A stretch of DNA of 64,000 bases, from contig NZ_MBSO01000015.1 in assembly GCF_001695835.1 (NCBI RefSeq), positions 1 to 64,000 of the forward strand, in the 5' to 3' direction. The notes beneath the pieces were generated by a model that worked only from the letters and a program-made list of their open reading frames with translations, was not told the DNA's origin and ran no database searches. Made by a program: the position numbers and the translations under genes. Origin of the DNA: Ensifer sp. LC11 (GTDB lineage: Bacteria > Pseudomonadota > Alphaproteobacteria > Rhizobiales > Rhizobiaceae). This document shows, piece by piece, positions 9,753 to 18,528 of this stretch. The first letter of the stretch is position 1, and each line of letters starts with the position of its first letter.

Positions 9753-11921
9753 ATGAAAAAGACCACCGCGCTTTGGCTGGCGCTGGGGATGGCGGGCTAT
9801 GTCCTGTTGCCTTGGTACAGGACCGAGACCGGCATTTTCGATCCCACCACCCTGGCCGCTTATTTCAGCGGCGACCTACGCTCTGGTTTGGCGCACATGC
9901 TTTTCCACGGACGTTGGTGGCTCGTCGCACCGCTCGTCGGTTTTACCGGCTCGCTCATCGTCCTGTTCTTCATCAAGGCGCAGCGTCATGCCGCCATCGG
10001 TCTTGTGAGCTTTGCCGCCCTCGGTTTGGCACTCACCGCGCTCCAAGGTGTCCTGGTGGTCGCCTCGGGTTCGCATCTCCTGTGGCTTGTCGGCACCGAT
10101 GCCGCTCAAGAGAGCATGGGCATCGGCGCGCTGCTGTCCTTCGTCGGTTTGCTGTTTACGCTGACGACAGGTATCTCCGGCCTTGGCAATGGTCGCGGCG
10201 ATGCCTTCATCTGCGGGTTGATCGGAGCGATCGTCGCTTCGGTCGGCGTCTTCGTCTTTTATCCGGTTTCGCACGTACTGGTGCGCGCGTTCGAACTTCC
10301 TGGTGGTGCGGGCTATGGCCTCGCCGAGTTCCTGCCAAGTCTCTTCTCCGCGGAGATCTGGGGTGTGCGTTGCCTCGTCTTTGCCGGCTCCTGCGGCGCG
10401 GGGACGAACTCGCTGCTTCTGGCGCTCATGACCGGTCTCGGGACGACCGTGCTTGGTCTCGCCTTTGCACTGATTTTTACGCGCACGAACTTCAAGGCAA
10501 AAGGTCTTCTGCGCGCGCTGACGATCATTCCGATCATCACGCCGCCCTTTGTCATCGGTCTTGCACTGATCCTGCTGTTCGGTCGGTCCGGAACGGTGAC
10601 GAACTTCTTCGCAGACGTGTTCGCCTTGGAGCGCACGCGGTGGCTCTACGGTTTCTGGGGTGTCTATCTGGCTCAGGTGCTGAGTTTCACGCCGATTGCC
10701 TTCCTGGTGCTGATCGGCGTCGTCGAGGGGGTCAGCCCATCGATGGAGGAGGCCTCGCAGACCCTCGACGCCGATCGTTGGCAGACCTTTCGCTATGTTT
10801 CGCTGCCGTTGATGCGGCCGGGTCTCGCCAACGCCTTCCTGCTCGGTTTCATCGAGAGCCTTGCCGATTTCGGCAATCCGCTGGTGCTCGGCGGCAACTT
10901 CAATGTGCTGTCGACCGAGATCTACTTTGCAATCGTGGGGGCGGTCGCCGATCCCGCGCGCGCCGCCATTCTTTCGATCGCCTTGCTGCTGATGACACTG
11001 GGCGCCTTTCTGGCGCAACGGCGCTGGGTCGGCAAGAAGTCCTACACGACCGTTACCGGCAAAGCCGATTCCGGACGCCACGCGGCGCTTAATCCTGGCC
11101 TCAAGGCGGCCTGTTATGCACTCGCTTTGCCCTGGGCCGCCTTCACCGCCATCGTTTATTCGATGATTGCGTTCGGCAGCCTGGTGAAGCTCTGGGGCTA
11201 CGACCACACCTTTACGTTTGCCCACTACGCGCGGGCCTTTGCCGTGGGTTTCAACAACGGTGTGCGGTTTACGGGGTCGGCCTGGGACAGCTTTTTCACC
11301 ACGCTTGGCATCGCCGCGATTTCCGCACCGCTGACGGCGCTTCTGGGACTGGCGACCGCCTATCTGCTGGTCCGGCAGCGGTTCTTCGGCAAGACGGTCT
11401 TCGAGTTTTCGACGATGCTCTCCTTTGCCATTCCGGGTACGGTCATCGGCGTCGCCTATGTCATGGCCTTCAACTTCCCGCCGATCGAGCTTACGGGCAC
11501 GGCCATGGTCCTCGTGATCGTCTTCGTTTTCCGCAACATGCCGGTCGGCGTGCGCGGTGGCATCGCCGCCATGTCCCAGCTTGACAAGAGCCTTGATGAG
11601 GCCTCGACCGTGCTGGGAGCCAACAGCTTCACCACGGCCCGCCGCGTGCTGGCACCTCTGCTCGGACCGGCGATCCTGGCCGCCGTGACCTACAGTTTCG
11701 TGCGCTCTATCACGTCGGTATCCGCGGTCATCTTCCTCGTCAGCGCCCGTTACAACATGGCGACCTCCTTTATCGTCGGGCGCGTCGAAAACGGCGATTT
11801 CGGCGTCGCCATCGCCTATTCGGCGGTGCTGATCCTGACGATGCTCGCGGCCATCCTCACCCTTCAATTTGCGATCGGTCAACGGCGACTGCGCCGGACG
11901 AACCGTCTCGAAACAGCCTGA
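9753..11921 (+). CDS. fused double-domain ABC permease, AfuB/SfuB-type
   Basis: This 722-residue inner-membrane protein has an N-terminal block of hydrophobic segments (about residues 1-200) followed by two binding-protein-dependent permease domains. Each domain has an EAA-like loop: EEASQTLDADRWQTFRYVSL in the first and DEASTVLGANSFTTARRVL in the second. It is therefore a permease dimer fused into one chain, as in other Fe(III)/AfuB-type systems. The ATG at 9753 is preceded by AGGA; the frame is open further upstream, but that part is arginine-rich and not protein-like. It lies between the binding-protein and ATPase genes of the same importer. Confidence 0.9.
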   Translation: MKKTTALWLALGMAGYVLLPWYRTETGIFDPTTLAAYFSGDLRSGLAHMLFHGRWWLVAPLVGFTGSLIVLFFIKAQRHAAIGLVSFAALGLALTALQGVLVVASGSHLLWLVGTDAAQESMGIGALLSFVGLLFTLTTGISGLGNGRGDAFICGLIGAIVASVGVFVFYPVSHVLVRAFELPGGAGYGLAEFLPSLFSAEIWGVRCLVFAGSCGAGTNSLLLALMTGLGTTVLGLAFALIFTRTNFKAKGLLRALTIIPIITPPFVIGLALILLFGRSGTVTNFFADVFALERTRWLYGFWGVYLAQVLSFTPIAFLVLIGVVEGVSPSMEEASQTLDADRWQTFRYVSLPLMRPGLANAFLLGFIESLADFGNPLVLGGNFNVLSTEIYFAIVGAVADPARAAILSIALLLMTLGAFLAQRRWVGKKSYTTVTGKADSGRHAALNPGLKAACYALALPWAAFTAIVYSMIAFGSLVKLWGYDHTFTFAHYARAFAVGFNNGVRFTGSAWDSFFTTLGIAAISAPLTALLGLATAYLLVRQRFFGKTVFEFSTMLSFAIPGTVIGVAYVMAFNFPPIELTGTAMVLVIVFVFRNMPVGVRGGIAAMSQLDKSLDEASTVLGANSFTTARRVLAPLLGPAILAAVTYSFVRSITSVSAVIFLVSARYNMATSFIVGRVENGDFGVAIAYSAVLILTMLAAILTLQFAIGQRRLRRTNRLETA

Positions 11922-11937
11922 AACGAAAGGGCACCCC

Positions 11938-13005
11938 ATGACAAACGCAATGCCAAGAGGATCTGTCCGTTTCGACCGGGTGGTCAAACGCTACGGCAGC
12001 GTGACAGCGCTGAAGGAGCTGTCATTGGAAATTCAGCCGGGAACGCTTGTAACCCTGCTGGGGCCGTCAGGTTGCGGCAAGACGACGACTTTGCGCCTGA
12101 TCGCCGGACTGGAGAGCGCAAGCGAGGGGCACCTTTTCATCGGCGGCAAGGACGTTACGCACCTCTCGGCTTCCTATCGCAAGGTTTCGATGGTGTTCCA
12201 GTCCTATGCGCTTTTCCCCCACATGACCGTCCTGGAGAATGTCGCATACGGGCTCACCGTGAAACGGATGGGCAAGGCCGAAGCCGAACAACGGGCAGAG
12301 GCCGGGCTTGAAATGGTCGGTTTGAAGGGTTTCGGAAAACGGCTCCCTTCGGAATTGTCGGGCGGCCAGCAGCAGCGCGTCGCTGTTGCGCGGGCGATCG
12401 TGCTCGAACCGGAGGTGCTGCTCTTGGACGAGCCGCTGTCGAACCTTGACGCGAAGCTGCGCCGTCACGTTCGTGAGGAGATCCGAGAGATTCAACAACG
12501 CCTCGGGCTGACGGCTGTCTACGTGACCCACGACCAGGAAGAGGCGATGGCCGTTTCGGATCGCATCATCGTCATGCGAAATGCGGAGATCGCTCAGGAA
12601 GGTTCGCCGCACGATCTCTACGAGCGTCCAGCCTCCGCGTTCATCGCAGATTTTATTGGCGACGCGAACCTCGTGGACGTCGAGATCACCGCGAACGCCC
12701 CATCCGGGCCGGAAATAACCGTGGGTGGGAAGACGCTGGTGCTTCCTCCGACCAACCTGAAGGCCGGTCCAGCCAAGCTCGTCCTGCGGCCGCACCAGAT
12801 CAAGCTTTGTCCGTCGCCGAGCGCGGCGACATTCCCGGCAGAGATCACCTACGCGGCCTATCTCGGAAACCAGATCCAATACTCGCTGCAGGGAGAGCTC
12901 GGGTCGCTGTTTGCCGTCGCGCTGCCCGTCGCCGATGCCCCGAGGGTTGGATCTTCGGTGTTCGTAAGCTTCGACCCGACCGAAGCCAGGCTCGTTCCAG
13001 CCTGA
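11938..13005 (+). CDS. ABC importer ATPase, AfuC/PotA-type with TOBE domain
   Basis: The 355-residue nucleotide-binding subunit has Walker A (GPSGCGKTT, about 41-49), Q-loop (VFQSYALFPHM), signature (LSGGQQQR), Walker B (LLLDEPLSNLD) and H-loop (VTHDQEE). A C-terminal TOBE-like domain (about 270-355) includes LRPHQIKL. It energises the fused permease encoded 16 bp upstream. The gene completes a binding protein-permease-ATPase operon that probably continues into the alkaline phosphatase gene. Confidence 0.92.
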   Translation: MTNAMPRGSVRFDRVVKRYGSVTALKELSLEIQPGTLVTLLGPSGCGKTTTLRLIAGLESASEGHLFIGGKDVTHLSASYRKVSMVFQSYALFPHMTVLENVAYGLTVKRMGKAEAEQRAEAGLEMVGLKGFGKRLPSELSGGQQQRVAVARAIVLEPEVLLLDEPLSNLDAKLRRHVREEIREIQQRLGLTAVYVTHDQEEAMAVSDRIIVMRNAEIAQEGSPHDLYERPASAFIADFIGDANLVDVEITANAPSGPEITVGGKTLVLPPTNLKAGPAKLVLRPHQIKLCPSPSAATFPAEITYAAYLGNQIQYSLQGELGSLFAVALPVADAPRVGSSVFVSFDPTEARLVPA

Positions 13006-13149
13006 GCGAGCTGGCTCGTGCCACCCTCAAGGAGGTCGGGGTGACGCATGCCAGGCGTTGGCATCAGCCGTTTTCTGCCGCCGCCGAATCGGGGCCGGAG
13101 CGGTGTCTGACCGGCACCAGACCATCAATCGCCCACAAGGAGGGCCAAC

Positions 13150-14707
13150 ATGGAGGAGAGAATGAGAGTGTTCAAACCAAAGAAATCGCGGTCGCGGAAA
13201 GCGATGTGCTCCCTTGCGTTGGTGAGCCTGTGCCTCACCACGCCAGCCAGAGCCGACGAGGCGACCCTGGTCCAGGCCGATGACCCCTATTTCAAGCAGG
13301 CGGATGCCACCCTGGCGAACGCAGCAAAAGAACGTGAACCGGGCGAAGAACGTCATTCTCTTCGTCGGCGACGGCATGGGGTTTTCGACGGTCACTGCCG
13401 CTCGCATTTTCGAGGGACAGCAGCGCGGCGTTGATGGCGAATCGAACGTCTTGGCTTGGGAGGCCTTCCCCTATCTTGCGGCATCGAAGACCTACTCTTC
13501 GGATGCCCAGATCACTGACTCGGCCCCGAGTGCCGTTGCCATGACCACAGGGGTCAAGTCGATCAATGATGCCATGGGGCTTAATCATACCGCCAAGCTC
13601 GATTCCTGTGAGGACCAGAAGACCAAACAGGTGACCACGCTCTGGGAGATGGCCGAGACGATCGGCATGTCGACCGGCGCGGTCACGACCGCTCGGGTGA
13701 CGCACGCAACGCCCGGCGCCACCTACGCCCACATTGCCAATCGCGACTGGGAAACCGATTCCGACATGACCGAAGAGGCGCTGCGCGCCGGCTGCCTCGA
13801 CATCGCTCGCCAGCTTGTTGAAATGCGCTATGGCGATGGTCTCGACGTGGTTTTGGGAGGAGGGCGCCGCAGTTTCCTGCCGGCTTCGGTGGAAGACCCT
13901 GAATATCCGGGAGAGGCGAAGAAGGGGGGCAAGCGCAAGGACGGAAGGGACCTCACCAAGGCCTGGACTGACCGGTACGGCCAGGAGGGCGCTTTCATCT
14001 GGAACAAGGCGCAGTTCGACGCGATCGACCCGGCAAAGACAGGACATCTTCTCGGCCTGTTCGAATCGTCGCACATGCAATATGACGTCGACCGCGCGGG
14101 CGACAAAGCCGGTGAGCCGTCGCTTGCTGAAATGACCGAGACGTCCATCGATATCCTGTCGCGCAATCCTGAAGGATACGTGCTGCTGGTGGAGGGCGGG
14201 CGCATCGACCACGCCAGCCACGAAGCGAATGCCTACCGCACGCTGTCAGACGCGGCCGCAATGAACGAGGCGGTCAAGGCGGCACTACGCAAAGTCGATC
14301 TCAACGACACGCTGATCGTCGTCACCGGCGACCATAGCCATACCCTGACGATCGCTGGCTATGCCAAGCGAGGCAACCCCATTCTCGGTATTTCCATCGG
14401 CGTCGATGGAGAACCGATCTATGGCAAGGATGGTAAAACCTACACCACCATCGGCTTTGCCAATGGCCCCGGTGGGTACGAGAAGCCGCAGGAGCGGCCG
14501 ATGCTAACGTCCGAGGAGACGACGAAACCCGACTTTGTTCAGCATTCGCTTGTGCCTCTCGACAGCGAAACGCATGGTGGCGAAGACCTCGGCATCTATG
14601 CGGCTGGTCCATGGGCGCATCTCTTCCAAGGCACGGTCGAAGAAAACTACATCTTCCACGTCATGAACTTCGCATCGAGAATTGGCGAGCGGCTGGCGAG
14701 CGAATAG
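13150..14707 (+). CDS. PhoA-family alkaline phosphatase, frameshifted behind the signal peptide
   Basis: A strong ribosome site (AAGGAGG, 13138-13144) precedes an ATG at 13150 and a Sec signal peptide (MCSLALVSLCLTTPARA). The mature start, including DDPYFKQADATL, stays in that frame. The catalytic part is in the next frame from about 13330: KNVILFVGDGMG, nucleophile region TDSAPSAVAMTTGVKS, GGRIDHASHEAN and GDHSHTL. Skipping one base in the run gcaaaagaacg (about 13323-13333) joins the two. The product would be a periplasmic phosphomonoesterase. As written, an ATG at 13280 could yield a 475-residue form without a signal peptide. The gap of 144 bp to the ATPase gene allows co-transcription. 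The lesion may be real or a sequence error. Confidence 0.85.
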
Positions 14708-14874
14708 CTCGCCCATCGAGCCAATGATGGCGATCTTTCGGTGGGTGCCGCCGGTCAACACCGGACGCCGACGGTGGAAGGGATTCCGTTCGCGCTGGTT
14801 TGGGGAAGGCATGGATCGCTCGATCTTCAAGGGCGCCTGTCGCGGCGATTGCCGGAAGTTGGCATCGAGAATTC

Positions 14875-14903
14875 AAAGCGGGGTCGAAGGGCCCCGCTTT
14901 TTT
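14875..14903 (+). terminator. rho-independent terminator
   Basis: AAAGCGGGG (14875-14883) pairs with CCCCGCTTT (14892-14900) over an 8-base loop and runs into six Ts. It lies 168 bp past the alkaline phosphatase stop and should end the importer-phosphatase transcript. Confidence 0.85.
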
Positions 14904-15622
14904 GACTGCGCGATAGCGGATTATTCGTGCACCCGGCTTCTTCCGGAATTGGCGGCGGATAGGCACTCGCCGAACGAAGCGATCGCCAATCACCGGCGCG
15001 GCGGCACACTGTCGGCCTCGTCTTTATACCAATTAAGTATTACTTGACCCGTTTTCGTTGGTCGATTTATATTGGAACAGTTAGAAAAAAGTAATAATGA
15101 CGATTGTAGGCGTAAGTTCGTCAATATGATGAAGGTTTGGGTACTTGTCGCTCGAAACTGATGGCGACTCGGTGTGGGTTGTGCGTTGAAAAAATGTACT
15201 TGCTTTAATGTATATCGATGCCGATCTACGGCAGGTTGTCTCAGGCTGTAGACGAAGATATTGAGCGCATCGCTGAAATTCTCCGTCGACGAGCGCATAT
15301 TTCGGCGTCTCAACGTGAATACACCTTCGTGAGCTGCAAGCGTTCATATGCGCGGATTGCCTGTCCGAGCATGGTCGCGAGCATGTGCTTACAAGGGATG
15401 GCGTGTTCTAACCCGGACGCCGGACACCGCAAGTGCCACTGCACGGTCCGTAAAGCGAGCTCGATCCAGGGTCGAATCTTGCGGCAGATCTGGCTGCTTC
15501 AGCGTCCCCACGTCATGCGGCGCTGTTAGTTTGAGTGGCAAGCGACGGCATGACGTCGAGACCACTGCCCAAGGCGGGACGACGGTAAATTCGTCGCCTT
15601 AGGAGCAGTGGGTCGAGATCAG
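14904..15622. other. AT-rich intergenic stretch without a convincing gene
   Basis: About 720 bp with a markedly AT-rich core (about 15020-15235) unlike its surroundings. Short open frames here (for example 15218-15529) lack ribosome sites and protein-like composition. A possible sigma-70-like promoter is TTGACC (15044-15049) and TATATT (15068-15073) with an 18-base spacer, reading toward the SGNH/MBOAT operon; a second, weaker one is TTGAAA at 15186-15191 with TGTATA at 15209-15214. A long untranslated leader for the downstream operon or a small RNA is possible, but nothing proves either. Confidence 0.4.
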
Positions 15623-16678
15623 ATGCCGAGCCCAACTTTCGCGCCGTATTGGACCGACTTTGGGGCTCCATATGTGATGAGAAAACTATTGATACTTCGG
15701 TGGCCGGCGCTTACGGGGCGTCGGTTCGGCAGCTGGACACACTACATAGCCGGCTCTGTGGCGACGGCCTTGCTCGCCGGAGCGTTCTACTTTCTCGCTA
15801 TCGTGACCCTGGACAGCATCGGACGGCTGCCCCCGCCAGCGTTCACGAACAGCCTATGCGCCGATGAGAAGCTGGCTTTTTTTCGCGACAACCCTCCGCT
15901 GGCGCCAACCGCGCTTATCCTCGGGTCGTCGGCCGCCTGGCGAGGTATTGCGAGCGAGGAAATCGCTCGCCGATATCCAGCCGCCAGGCCACTCAACGGC
16001 AGTTTCTGTGGGTTGCAGGTCGACGAGACCGCGTTCGTCGCTGATTATCTGCTGCGGCGATATCCGAGTGTTCAGCACGTCCTGCTGTTGCTCAGTCAGT
16101 TCGATATGGGCACCTGCTCCGCCACCGGTACGCGGGTGTTTGACGGCACCCAAGTTGATGACTTCTTGGCGGGTAACGGTCCGGCCTGGACCTATTATTT
16201 CACGTATTTCGATCCTGTCTCACTCGTCCGCAACGCAAGCTTTGTGAAGGCGGCGCGCGAAAACACACTTCCATTCTATCCGCTTGTCTTCACTCCCTAT
16301 GGTGACGGTCCCCAGACCACCGATATGAGCCGCACGCTCGACGTGCATCGCTTCGACGTGATCGATCCGGCCTGCGTTTCGTCGCTGCGCGGGCTGGTGC
16401 GGGCGATTACCGCCAGCGGGCGACAGTTGATTGTGGCGTCGCTCCCGCTGCTACCGTCCGAAATCGAGGGCTCCGACCTGACCGGGGCGATCCATGACCA
16501 CATGGTGCAGGAGATCGAGAGCGCCATCAGTGGGACGAATGCCATTTTCTGGGACGGCGAGCGCTCGGCGCAAGTGGATGCGAGCGACTTCGTAGATCCT
16601 GTTCATCTGCGATGGACAGGTGCCAGGCGCTTCACGAGCCAACTCGTCGAAGCCACCGGTTTCGGTGCAGTGAAATGA
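15623..16678 (+). CDS. membrane-anchored SGNH-like protein (DltD/AlgX-type partner of MBOAT)
   Basis: One N-terminal membrane helix (IAGSVATALLAGAFYFLAIV) is followed by a periplasmic domain of about 280 residues. LILGSSAAWRG fits SGNH block I with Ser as nucleophile, and FVDPVHLRWTGA near the C-terminus fits the Asp-x-x-His block, so a catalytic triad is likely. Proteins of this kind work with MBOAT acyltransferases to place acyl groups on extracytoplasmic glycans (AlgJ/AlgX, DltD, PatB). The start is uncertain: GTG 15608, ATG 15623 and ATG 15677 are all in frame and none has an ideal ribosome site. The MBOAT gene follows by 16 bp. The substrate is not known. Confidence 0.75.
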   Translation: MPSPTFAPYWTDFGAPYVMRKLLILRWPALTGRRFGSWTHYIAGSVATALLAGAFYFLAIVTLDSIGRLPPPAFTNSLCADEKLAFFRDNPPLAPTALILGSSAAWRGIASEEIARRYPAARPLNGSFCGLQVDETAFVADYLLRRYPSVQHVLLLLSQFDMGTCSATGTRVFDGTQVDDFLAGNGPAWTYYFTYFDPVSLVRNASFVKAARENTLPFYPLVFTPYGDGPQTTDMSRTLDVHRFDVIDPACVSSLRGLVRAITASGRQLIVASLPLLPSEIEGSDLTGAIHDHMVQEIESAISGTNAIFWDGERSAQVDASDFVDPVHLRWTGARRFTSQLVEATGFGAVK

Positions 16679-16694
16679 GCGCGGGGTAACAGAG

Positions 16695-18257
16695 ATGCTA
16701 TTTAACTCTGCCATATTCCTTCTCGGCCTGTTACCGATTGCACTGACCGGCTTTTTTGCTCTTGGGCGTATGGGTAGGCCCAAACTCGCGCTGATCTGGC
16801 TCTCGCTTGTTTCGATCGTCTTCTATGGCTGGTGGAACGTGACCTACGTGCCACTGCTGTTGGCGTCCATCGTTGTCAATTACGCAATCGGCGTTGTGCT
16901 TGCTCGACGAAAGGTGAGGAGCCTCCTCATCGCCGGCATCGCTCTGAACCTGCTTCTGCTCGGCTACTACAAATATGCAGGCTTTTTCGTGGTCACGATC
17001 GACAGCATGCTCGATCTGGGTCTGCCTGTTCCAGCTATTCTTCTCCCCCTGGCGATCTCGTTCTACACATTTCAGCAAATCGCCTTTCTTTGTGATGCCT
17101 ATGAGGGTGTCGCGGAGGAGCAGAGCTTTACCAACTATTGCCTGTTCATCACTTTCTTTCCGCAACTGATCGCCGGGCCTATCACTCATCATAAGGAGAT
17201 GATGCCGCAGTTTGACGACGCGCGGATCTTCAGGCCCCAATCGCGCATGCTGGCACTCGGCGGCACGATCTTTGTCGTTGGCCTTTTCAAGAAGGTGATT
17301 ATCGCCGACACCATGGCGCTTTGGGCAAACCCGGTCTTCATGGCCGCCAACAACGGTGACGCGTTGCAGATGCTCGAAGCTTGGAGCGGAGCGCTCTCCT
17401 ACACGCTGCAGATGTACTTCGACTTTTCCGGTTACTCGGACATGGCGATCGGCCTCGGCATGCTGTTCGGCATCCGTTTGCCGTTCAACTTCGATTCGCC
17501 GTTCAAGGCGCGCAACATCATCGACTTCTGGTCGCGTTGGCACATGACCCTGACACGGTTCGTCACCGCCTATATCTACAATCCCTTGAGCCTGTGCCTG
17601 ACGAGACGCTGGGTCGCGAGCGGCAGGCCGGGCCTGCGGCGCGGCAAGACCAGCCTTGCAGCCTTCCTCGTCCTTCTCGCCTCGCCAACCATTCTAGCGA
17701 TGGTCATCATCGGCTCGTGGCACGGCGCCGGCTGGCAATTCGTGGCTTTCGGTTTGGCGCACGGGCTGTTTCTCACGGTCAATCACGGTTGGCGGATGCT
17801 CAAGATGCGCTGGCGGTGGCGCGTCGACAGCGATCGGCCGATCCACGTGATCCCCTCGGTTCTGGTGACGATGGGATGCGTCATGGTCGGGCTCGTGTTC
17901 TTCCGGTCTGCCGACCTTGCGACGGCGCTACACCTCTTGCGCTGCATGGCCGGCTTTAACGGCCTCGGCTTGCGCTCTTCGGAACTGCTGGATTGGGATG
18001 CGGTGCAGGTGCAAGTCCTGCTCTTGGCGATCGTTTGGTTCCTTCCAAACGTCCAGGAGTGGTTACGCCGTTACGAGACAGGTCTCGGTGCAGTGCGGCC
18101 GGCGACGTGGCTTGAACACAAGCAGCACCTGGTTGGCAGAATATTCGCCTGGCAACCGACGCCGGCGTTTGCCGTCGTTACCGGGCTGATCGGCTTTCTC
18201 GCGGTCACGCGCGCGCTGTCGGCCGCGCCAACCGAGTTCCTGTATTTTCAGTTCTAG
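16695..18257 (+). CDS. MBOAT-family O-acyltransferase (AlgI/DltB-like)
   Basis: This 520-residue polytopic membrane protein shows AlgI family features: the N-terminal FNSAIFLLGLLPI stretch, LPLAISFYTFQQIAFLCD, FFPQLIAGPITHH, the FSGYSDMAIGLG motif, FWSRWHMTLTRF, and the active-site histidine in IGSWHGAGW. MBOAT proteins move an acyl group from a cytoplasmic thioester donor through the membrane to an SGNH partner or glycan. The SGNH gene precedes it and a carrier-protein gene starts 14 bp after it, which suggests the donor is a carrier-protein thioester, as in D-alanylation of teichoic acid, rather than acetyl-CoA. Confidence 0.92.
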   Translation: MLFNSAIFLLGLLPIALTGFFALGRMGRPKLALIWLSLVSIVFYGWWNVTYVPLLLASIVVNYAIGVVLARRKVRSLLIAGIALNLLLLGYYKYAGFFVVTIDSMLDLGLPVPAILLPLAISFYTFQQIAFLCDAYEGVAEEQSFTNYCLFITFFPQLIAGPITHHKEMMPQFDDARIFRPQSRMLALGGTIFVVGLFKKVIIADTMALWANPVFMAANNGDALQMLEAWSGALSYTLQMYFDFSGYSDMAIGLGMLFGIRLPFNFDSPFKARNIIDFWSRWHMTLTRFVTAYIYNPLSLCLTRRWVASGRPGLRRGKTSLAAFLVLLASPTILAMVIIGSWHGAGWQFVAFGLAHGLFLTVNHGWRMLKMRWRWRVDSDRPIHVIPSVLVTMGCVMVGLVFFRSADLATALHLLRCMAGFNGLGLRSSELLDWDAVQVQVLLLAIVWFLPNVQEWLRRYETGLGAVRPATWLEHKQHLVGRIFAWQPTPAFAVVTGLIGFLAVTRALSAAPTEFLYFQF

Positions 18258-18271
18258 GGAGTGTCGAGATA

Positions 18272-18505
18272 ATGGAAGAAATCTATGAGCGGCTGGAGAC
18301 GATCTTCCGGGATGTATTCGACGACGACAGTCTGCTCGTTACCTCGGAACTCACGGCGAGGGATGTCGAAGGCTGGGACAGCATGATGAACGTGCAGCTC
18401 ATGCTGAGTGTCGAACGCGCCTTCAACGTGCACTTCTCGGCCAGCCAGATCGCCTCCCTTGGCAAGGTCGGCGATCTTGCCGCACTGATCAAACGCATGA
18501 CTTGA
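18272..18505 (+). CDS. acyl carrier protein
   Basis: A 77-residue acidic four-helix carrier protein. The phosphopantetheine attachment serine is in GWDSMMNVQLM (Ser about 37). Helices flank it as in ACP and DltC, and the C-terminus ends in GDLAALIKRMT. The gene lies between the MBOAT and FkbH-like genes and its stop is only 23 bp before the likely FkbH start. It most likely holds the acyl or hydroxyacyl group that FkbH loads and the MBOAT protein accepts. It is not the housekeeping fatty-acid ACP, judging by context and divergent sequence. Confidence 0.9.
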   Translation: MEEIYERLETIFRDVFDDDSLLVTSELTARDVEGWDSMMNVQLMLSVERAFNVHFSASQIASLGKVGDLAALIKRMT

Positions 18506-18528
18506 AGAGATTGCACCAGGAGCTGAAC

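Noticed and set aside
9876-11987. Open frame of 703 codons on the minus strand, opposite the fused permease and the start of the ATPase gene
   Set aside because: Composition is extreme (Arg, Asp, Gly, Glu, His), with no domain. It is a mirror of GC-rich third positions in the real plus-strand genes.
8597-13005. Naming the importer as iron transport genes (fbpABC/sfuABC)
   Set aside because: Ligand residues for iron are not evident and the phosphatase neighbour points elsewhere, so no gene symbol is given.
13320-13345. Programmed ribosomal frameshift in the alkaline phosphatase gene
   Set aside because: No strong slippery site with a stimulatory structure is evident, and programmed shifts are not known in this family. 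A lesion or sequence error is simpler.
15218-15529. Open frame of 103 codons in the AT-rich gap
   Set aside because: No ribosome site, odd composition, and no similarity I recognise; may be chance.
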